Source: Burkholderiales bacterium RIFCSPLOWO2_12_FULL_61_40 (GTDB lineage Bacteria; Pseudomonadota; Gammaproteobacteria; Burkholderiales; Burkholderiaceae_C). Taken from it: a stretch of 64,000 bases of DNA. Below the pieces are notes generated by a model. That model was not told the origin of the DNA. It saw only the letters and a list, made by a program, of their open reading frames with translations, and searched no databases. The translations under genes and the position numbers were made by a program. The number at the start of each line of letters is the position of its first letter. Position 1 is the stretch's first letter. The stretch is from the NCBI GenBank assembly GCA_001770935.1, contig MESI01000083.1, positions 35,947 to 99,946 on the forward strand, given 5' to 3'. Positions 60,390 to 64,000 of this stretch are shown one piece after another.

Positions 60390-60878
60390 TCATTGCCGTT
60401 TCTGGTACAGGCCGATCAATTCGGCACTGGCCAGCACATGGCCCTGCATCGCCTTCCAAAGCACGGTCTTGGTGGGTATGTTCAGTTTCGGGAGTTGGAT
60501 ATCCAGCGCAAACAGTTTGAAAAAATAACGATGGCAGGCCACGGGTGGGCAAGGTCCGCCGTAGCCCGTGCGCCGCCAATCGTTCAGCCCCTGCAGGGTT
60601 CCTGGGGGAAGGCTGGCGGCGGCCACTCCTTCGGCCAATTCGCGGGCCTGCGGCGGAATGTTGTAGAGAACCCAATGCACCCAGGTCTGCACCGGCGCCT
60701 TGGGGTCGGGCGCATCGGGGTCATCCACAATCAGGGCCAGGCTCCTGGTGTCGGCGGGAACCCCCGCCCACTGCAGCCCAGGCGAGATGTCGTCACCGTC
60801 ACAGGTGTGGCGCACGGGGATGAGGCCCTCATGTTGAAAGGAAGCCGAGGTCAGAACGAATGGGGTCAGCATGGTCAT
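60390..60878 (-). CDS. YbhB/YbcL family (PEBP/Raf kinase inhibitor-like) protein
   Basis: A 162-residue PEBP-fold protein: HTCDGDDISPGLQWAGVP, LIVDDPDAPDP, VHWVLYNIPP and YGGPCPPVACHRYFFKLFAL. These are the conserved ligand-site blocks of the bacterial YbhB group. The protein is cytoplasmic with no signal peptide; the ligand is unknown. It is encoded upstream of the CapA-family gene on the same strand, 104 bases away. Confidence 0.92.
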   Translation of the reverse strand: MTMLTPFVLTSASFQHEGLIPVRHTCDGDDISPGLQWAGVPADTRSLALIVDDPDAPDPKAPVQTWVHWVLYNIPPQARELAEGVAAASLPPGTLQGLNDWRRTGYGGPCPPVACHRYFFKLFALDIQLPKLNIPTKTVLWKAMQGHVLASAELIGLYQKRQ

Positions 60879-60915
60879 ACTTTCTGGGTTGATAGTTCAC
60901 AAGCAGACATCGGCG

Positions 60916-61752
60916 TCAACCGGTGCCCAGGAGCACACAAAATCGTTCGCCATCCCGGCGCCCCAGGTCAAAGGCGGACTGCACAGCGGCATCGTTGGTG
61001 TAATCCCATGCACCGACGGGAATGGGTTGGGAGGGTTGCACATAGGTACGCCCAGGGACCACCGGAAGCGTCCTGAATTGGCGTGTGAGGAGCACCAGCG
61101 TTTCACCCCCTGGGTGTGGCACACCGTCAGCAGGCACATTGCTCACCACACCTCCATCAAACAGATCCATGCCATTGCGCCGGGCTTGCGGCGTCAGAGG
61201 CGGAACACAGGACGAAGCAATGATGAGGTCCGCCAATGTTTCCGGGGTGGCGCACTCGCGCACCGAGAGGTACAGCGGCTTGAAGCCGATGCGTGCACCC
61301 GTGGAGGCGTGAACGGTCTCTTTGCCCCAGGTATCCACCCCAACCGAAATCGCCCCCAGCAACATCGCCACACGCCGAGAGGCCCAATGCGGGGGGCATG
61401 CAATCAACACGCGGATCTCCGGCCCCTGGTGCAAACGGCGAATGGCCCGCGCGTCAATACTGCCCAGGATGGCATCACGGTACATATGGCCGTGCGGGAA
61501 AACAGGTTTTTTGCGCAGCAGATTGTGCAAATACAAATTGCGCCTGTTCGACGCAAGGGCCTGTTTGTAGCCTTTAAACCCCTGGTCAAAAGTCCCCGCA
61601 AACAGCGCGCACGCCACGGCAGCACCGGCACTGACCGCCACCACCGCAGTCGGCTCCAAATTCAATGCTGTGGCCGCTGTCGACCAGAACCCCGCCTGCC
61701 ACAGGCAGCGGTTGCCTCCCCCCGCAAACACCACGTTCTCAAAATGTGCCAC
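60916..61752 (-). CDS. Patatin-like phospholipase family protein
   Basis: A protein of about 278 residues with patatin blocks: oxyanion-hole FAGGGNRCLWQAGFW, nucleophile elbow VVAVSAGAAVA (Ser, but the first Gly of G-x-S-x-G is replaced), and catalytic Asp in LFDGGVVSNVPADG. Patatins hydrolyse acyl chains from lipids. The start is uncertain; a GTG at 61752 gives AHFENVVFAGGG, and a GTG at 61782 would add ten residues. It is near the PEBP gene. Confidence 0.8.
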   Translation of the reverse strand: MAHFENVVFAGGGNRCLWQAGFWSTAATALNLEPTAVVAVSAGAAVACALFAGTFDQGFKGYKQALASNRRNLYLHNLLRKKPVFPHGHMYRDAILGSIDARAIRRLHQGPEIRVLIACPPHWASRRVAMLLGAISVGVDTWGKETVHASTGARIGFKPLYLSVRECATPETLADLIIASSCVPPLTPQARRNGMDLFDGGVVSNVPADGVPHPGGETLVLLTRQFRTLPVVPGRTYVQPSQPIPVGAWDYTNDAAVQSAFDLGRRDGERFCVLLGTG

Positions 61753-61928
61753 CTGCCATCTCGAAAACCAGGGCCTGCACACGCCAATCTGTACCGTTCA
61801 TTTCGATCTCCCCAAAGTTGATCTGGAGATAGCGTTGTACTGTGGTGGCTTCCCGGACGATTGTTAAATGTCAAAAGTTTGGGAAGTCACAAAACGGCAT
61901 TGAAAGAAGGAGCAGGACCGTGGCCCAC

Positions 61929-62180
61929 TCAAACACCTGTGCTGGGTGCCGCCCGAATCAACAAATTCAATTCATCCACGGCATGTTCCCAATTCGCATC
62001 TTCAAGAAATTTTTCTTTCAGGAGAGCGGCTTGCGCTGGCGTCCAAAAGGGCGCATCACTCAGCCGGATGTTGGCCGCCAACGGCGCATGCGTCGCCAGA
62101 AAGCCTTGGACTCCCCGTGCATCGGCAGGCAAACCCAACTGGCGGAAAAGCTCTGAAATATCGTGTACGTGATTGCCCAT
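61929..62180 (-). CDS. DUF2789 family protein
   Basis: An 83-residue protein matching DUF2789: HDISELFRQLGLPADARGV, FLATHAPLAANIRLSDAPFW and EDANWEHAVDELN. This family of small helical proteins has no known function. AAGGGG lies four bases before the ATG at 62180. It is downstream of the acyltransferase gene by 15 bases and probably co-transcribed. Confidence 0.85.
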   Translation of the reverse strand: MGNHVHDISELFRQLGLPADARGVQGFLATHAPLAANIRLSDAPFWTPAQAALLKEKFLEDANWEHAVDELNLLIRAAPSTGV

Positions 62181-62195
62181 AACACCCCTTCATAT

Positions 62196-63113
62196 TCACA
62201 CCGGTAAACCCCTCGGCAGCCTGGCCTCCTTGGTTACACGAACGGCGCTTGCGTAGACGTCTGGCTCCCCCGGCGGTCTGGTCTTGAACCGCCGGTGGAC
62301 CCAGAAGTACTCTGCCGGCGTTTGCAAAATATGGGTTTCAATGAAATGGTTCATGCGCCGCGTCGCCTGTGCGAGGTCATGACCCGGATAGTGATCCCAT
62401 GGCTCCAAAAAAGCAACCTTCCAGCCCCGGTACCCCGGCAACACCGTAGCCACCACCGGAATTACGGTTGCACCGGTCAGCGCGGCAATTCTGGCCGGTG
62501 CGGTCAAAGTCGCGGCGGGGATGCCGAAGAAGGGAGAAAACTCGGCATCCTTCGTACCAAAATCCATGTCCGGGCACATAAAAAACGGCATGCCGTCGCG
62601 CATGGCGCGAATCACGGGTTTGATGCCTTGTGACCGGGAAAACAACGCTGCGGGGCGAAAGCGTGAACGCCCCTTGCGCAGCGCGTGGTCAAACACCGGG
62701 TTGCTCTGGCGCGCGTAGACGGAGCAACCGGACACCTCCAGCGCCACCGCCACCCCGGCAACATCCAGGCTCACAAAATGGGGGCACAGCAAAATCGTGG
62801 GGCCGGACTGCAGGGTATGCAGCGGCAAACCCGGCTCCACCACGATCAGACGCCGCAACCGTTGCTCCGACGCCCACCACAAAATACTTCGCTCCAGCAT
62901 GCTTCGGGTGTAGGCCTGAAAGTGCTGGCGCGCGATGACACGCCGCTCCCGTTCCGGCCGCTCGGGGAAGCACAGGCGCAGATTGGTCAGTGCAATGTGG
63001 CGGCGCGACTTCACCATCCAGAACACCACCAGCCCCACCCCATCACCCACCCGGCCCAGAATGGGCAGCGGCAGCCAGTGCAGCAACCACAGCAAGACCA
63101 GCAGCGCTCTCAT
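62196..63113 (-). CDS. Lipid A biosynthesis lauroyl/myristoyl-type acyltransferase (LpxL/HtrB family)
   Basis: A 305-residue membrane-anchored acyltransferase. The N-terminal hydrophobic anchor (LLVLLWLLHWLPLPILG) is followed by the catalytic H112-x4-D117 (HFVSLD), then FFMCPDMDFG and a final EYFWVHRRFKTRP. It adds secondary acyl chains to lipid A. The ending PAEYFWVHRRFKTRP is typical of the betaproteobacterial LpxL forms. A DUF2789 gene follows. Confidence 0.92.
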   Translation of the reverse strand: MRALLVLLWLLHWLPLPILGRVGDGVGLVVFWMVKSRRHIALTNLRLCFPERPERERRVIARQHFQAYTRSMLERSILWWASEQRLRRLIVVEPGLPLHTLQSGPTILLCPHFVSLDVAGVAVALEVSGCSVYARQSNPVFDHALRKGRSRFRPAALFSRSQGIKPVIRAMRDGMPFFMCPDMDFGTKDAEFSPFFGIPAATLTAPARIAALTGATVIPVVATVLPGYRGWKVAFLEPWDHYPGHDLAQATRRMNHFIETHILQTPAEYFWVHRRFKTRPPGEPDVYASAVRVTKEARLPRGLPV

Positions 63114-63326
63114 GCAGCAGCTTCAAAATAGGCAACAACGATCAACATGGAATCTCCGACAAAACAAACAGCGGCCCAACTGTCGGAGATTCGCGGAAAA
63201 AGAACTTGCTTTTTCGCAAGAAAGCCCTGGACTGCGGGCATTGCCATTTCTCAATGCGTTCCTTGCCATGCGCACTTAGCATTTCCATGGAGGGGAACAC
63301 CAGCGCATCACGGGCCACCACCGACT

Positions 63327-63388
63327 TTTGCTACCAATACAATAGCTGCTTACGCAATGAATACGGGGGCTAGCAGCATTTTTTGCTT
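63327..63388 (+). repeat. Dispersed ~60-bp repeat, copy 7
   Basis: Reads TTTTGCTACCAATACAATAG, then CTGCTTACGCAATGAATACG, then GGGGCTAGCAGCATTTTTTG. The core is kept with a few changes. It lies in the 293-base gap between the acyltransferase and the RHH-like gene, where no gene was seen. Confidence 0.75.
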
Positions 63389-63406
63389 AAATTTTCAAGA
63401 CAACCC

Positions 63407-63784
63407 ATGAAAATCAACCCACCCGCCCATGTCTCCACCGCCCGACTCTCCCGCAAAAAATACACGGTCAGGCTGCCACTGGCCTTGGCCGCCAGGCTGG
63501 AAGCCCTGTGCGAGATGCATCCCTTGACCACACGCTCCCAACTCATCGGGGATTTGCTGGGTTTGGGTTTGGCGGAGGTTGAACGCGTACGCTCCGGAAC
63601 CGGCGACACCCCTACCAGTCAGGTGCCCGATGTGAACCAGCCGATCTACTTGCTGATGGGGCCTTTCGCCGAGTTTCACCACCTGACCTACAAACACCAC
63701 CTGGCTTTGGAACATGCGCTCGCCAAGGAGGCAGTGCAAAACCCGCCTCCCGTGGATGAATACACGCTGGGCGATCAAGAGTAG
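63407..63784 (+). CDS. Ribbon-helix-helix-like putative DNA-binding protein
   Basis: A 125-residue protein. Residues about 17-60 (KKYTVRLPLALAARLEALCE, then LTTRSQLIGDLLGLGL) follow a ribbon-helix-helix pattern: short beta strand, helix, turn, helix. The remaining part is uncharacterised (FAEFHHLTYKHHLALEHAL). No toxin gene is adjacent inside the window, so it may be a stand-alone regulator. The ATG at 63407 is chosen; a longer frame adds eight residues from repeat-adjacent sequence. Confidence 0.6.
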   Translation: MKINPPAHVSTARLSRKKYTVRLPLALAARLEALCEMHPLTTRSQLIGDLLGLGLAEVERVRSGTGDTPTSQVPDVNQPIYLLMGPFAEFHHLTYKHHLALEHALAKEAVQNPPPVDEYTLGDQE

Positions 63785-63916
63785 CCATTTCCTGAAAAAA
63801 CGCTGCGTTCGAACTTTCCCAACGCGTACTGACAGCCCGATTGACCGGGTCCCTTTCAGCGAAGTTCAGCCCTGTGTTGGCCACACCACCGGTTAACAAG
63901 GGCTGCCAAATCCGTT

Positions 63917-64000
63917 ATGCTTCGCACCGCAAGCAATGCACGCGGCCACCCCGCAGCCATTGCCGCATTGTCCGGACAGCGCAGGGCTACCCGCCACGCA
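63917..64000 (+). other. Unresolved open frame at the window edge
   Basis: After the RHH-like gene, a frame from the ATG at 63917 stays open to the window end, as does one from the ATG at 63936. Either could be the beginning of the next gene, but 22-28 codons are too few to judge. No ribosome site is convincing. Confidence 0.15.

Noticed and set aside
1..64000. tRNA or rRNA genes
   Set aside because: No tRNA cloverleaf with conserved T-loop or rRNA-like stretch was noticed on either strand; a covariance-model scan would be decisive.

Overview
The window looks like a chromosome segment of a betaproteobacterium of the order Burkholderiales, most likely family Comamonadaceae (Rhodoferax/Polaromonas-like). 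This rests on the gene content (DUF3567, DUF3108 and DUF2946 proteins, a separately encoded NrdD glycyl-radical domain), the high-GC codon use outside one island, and a dispersed repeat of about 60 bp with the core AGCTGCTTGCGC. Taxonomy is inferred from recognition, not from a search. No rRNA, tRNA, CRISPR array or prophage was seen.

Layout. 1-4829 (minus): a TonB-dependent copper-uptake type operon (two DUF2946 proteins, a periplasmic PCu(A)C copper chaperone, an outer-membrane receptor, TonB, and ExbB cut by the window edge). 4968-8784: a DksA/TraR-like zinc-finger protein, a MarC membrane protein, a fumarylacetoacetase-family hydrolase, and DUF3108 and DUF3567 proteins. 8864-25239 (minus): a low-GC polysaccharide operon. 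It encodes WbpA, WbpB, WbpE, WbpD and WbpI, which together make UDP-2,3-diacetamido-2,3-dideoxy-D-mannuronic acid. It also encodes an ABC exporter (Wzm/Wzt), a methyltransferase with a C-terminal coiled coil (WbdD-like architecture), four GT4 glycosyltransferases, an AsnB-type amidotransferase and a small secreted orphan. 25586-30018: purU, a chemoreceptor, psd and a LysR regulator.

30139-41564 (plus): a type I restriction-modification island in the order hsdR, ATPase, hsdS, AAA ATPase, DUF4276/TOPRIM-like, Schlafen/AlbA-like protein, hsdM. A mutated duplicate of the hsdM start lies before the Schlafen-like gene, which suggests module insertion. Direct copies of the dispersed repeat lie at both edges and inside the island. 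41662-45447: a GlcD-type FAD oxidase, a Bor lipoprotein homologue, and a fused biotin-carrier/carboxyltransferase protein. Copies of the repeat have become coding sequence in the oxidase and the carboxylase.

45723-49533: the anaerobic ribonucleotide reductase locus (nrdD, a separate small glycyl-radical domain gene, nrdG) with an FNR/Anr-like site upstream, then a DTW-domain tRNA-modifying enzyme. 49750-58832: a stress-type cluster with a cNMP-binding protein, a host-attachment-family protein, an FtsH paralogue divergent from an HtrA protease, a cyclopropane-fatty-acid-type synthase, a phosphotransferase, a PRPP synthetase-like protein and a DHH phosphoesterase. 59068-64000: a CapA-family protein, a PEBP/YbhB protein, a patatin-like lipase, DUF2789, an LpxL-type acyltransferase and a ribbon-helix-helix-like protein, ending in an unresolved edge.

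The most notable observations are the modular defence island with the hsdM-start scar, the repeat family that was exapted twice in the same reading frame, the split NrdD with a 58-bp tandem duplication at its junction, and the WbdD/Wzt-like chain-termination module.
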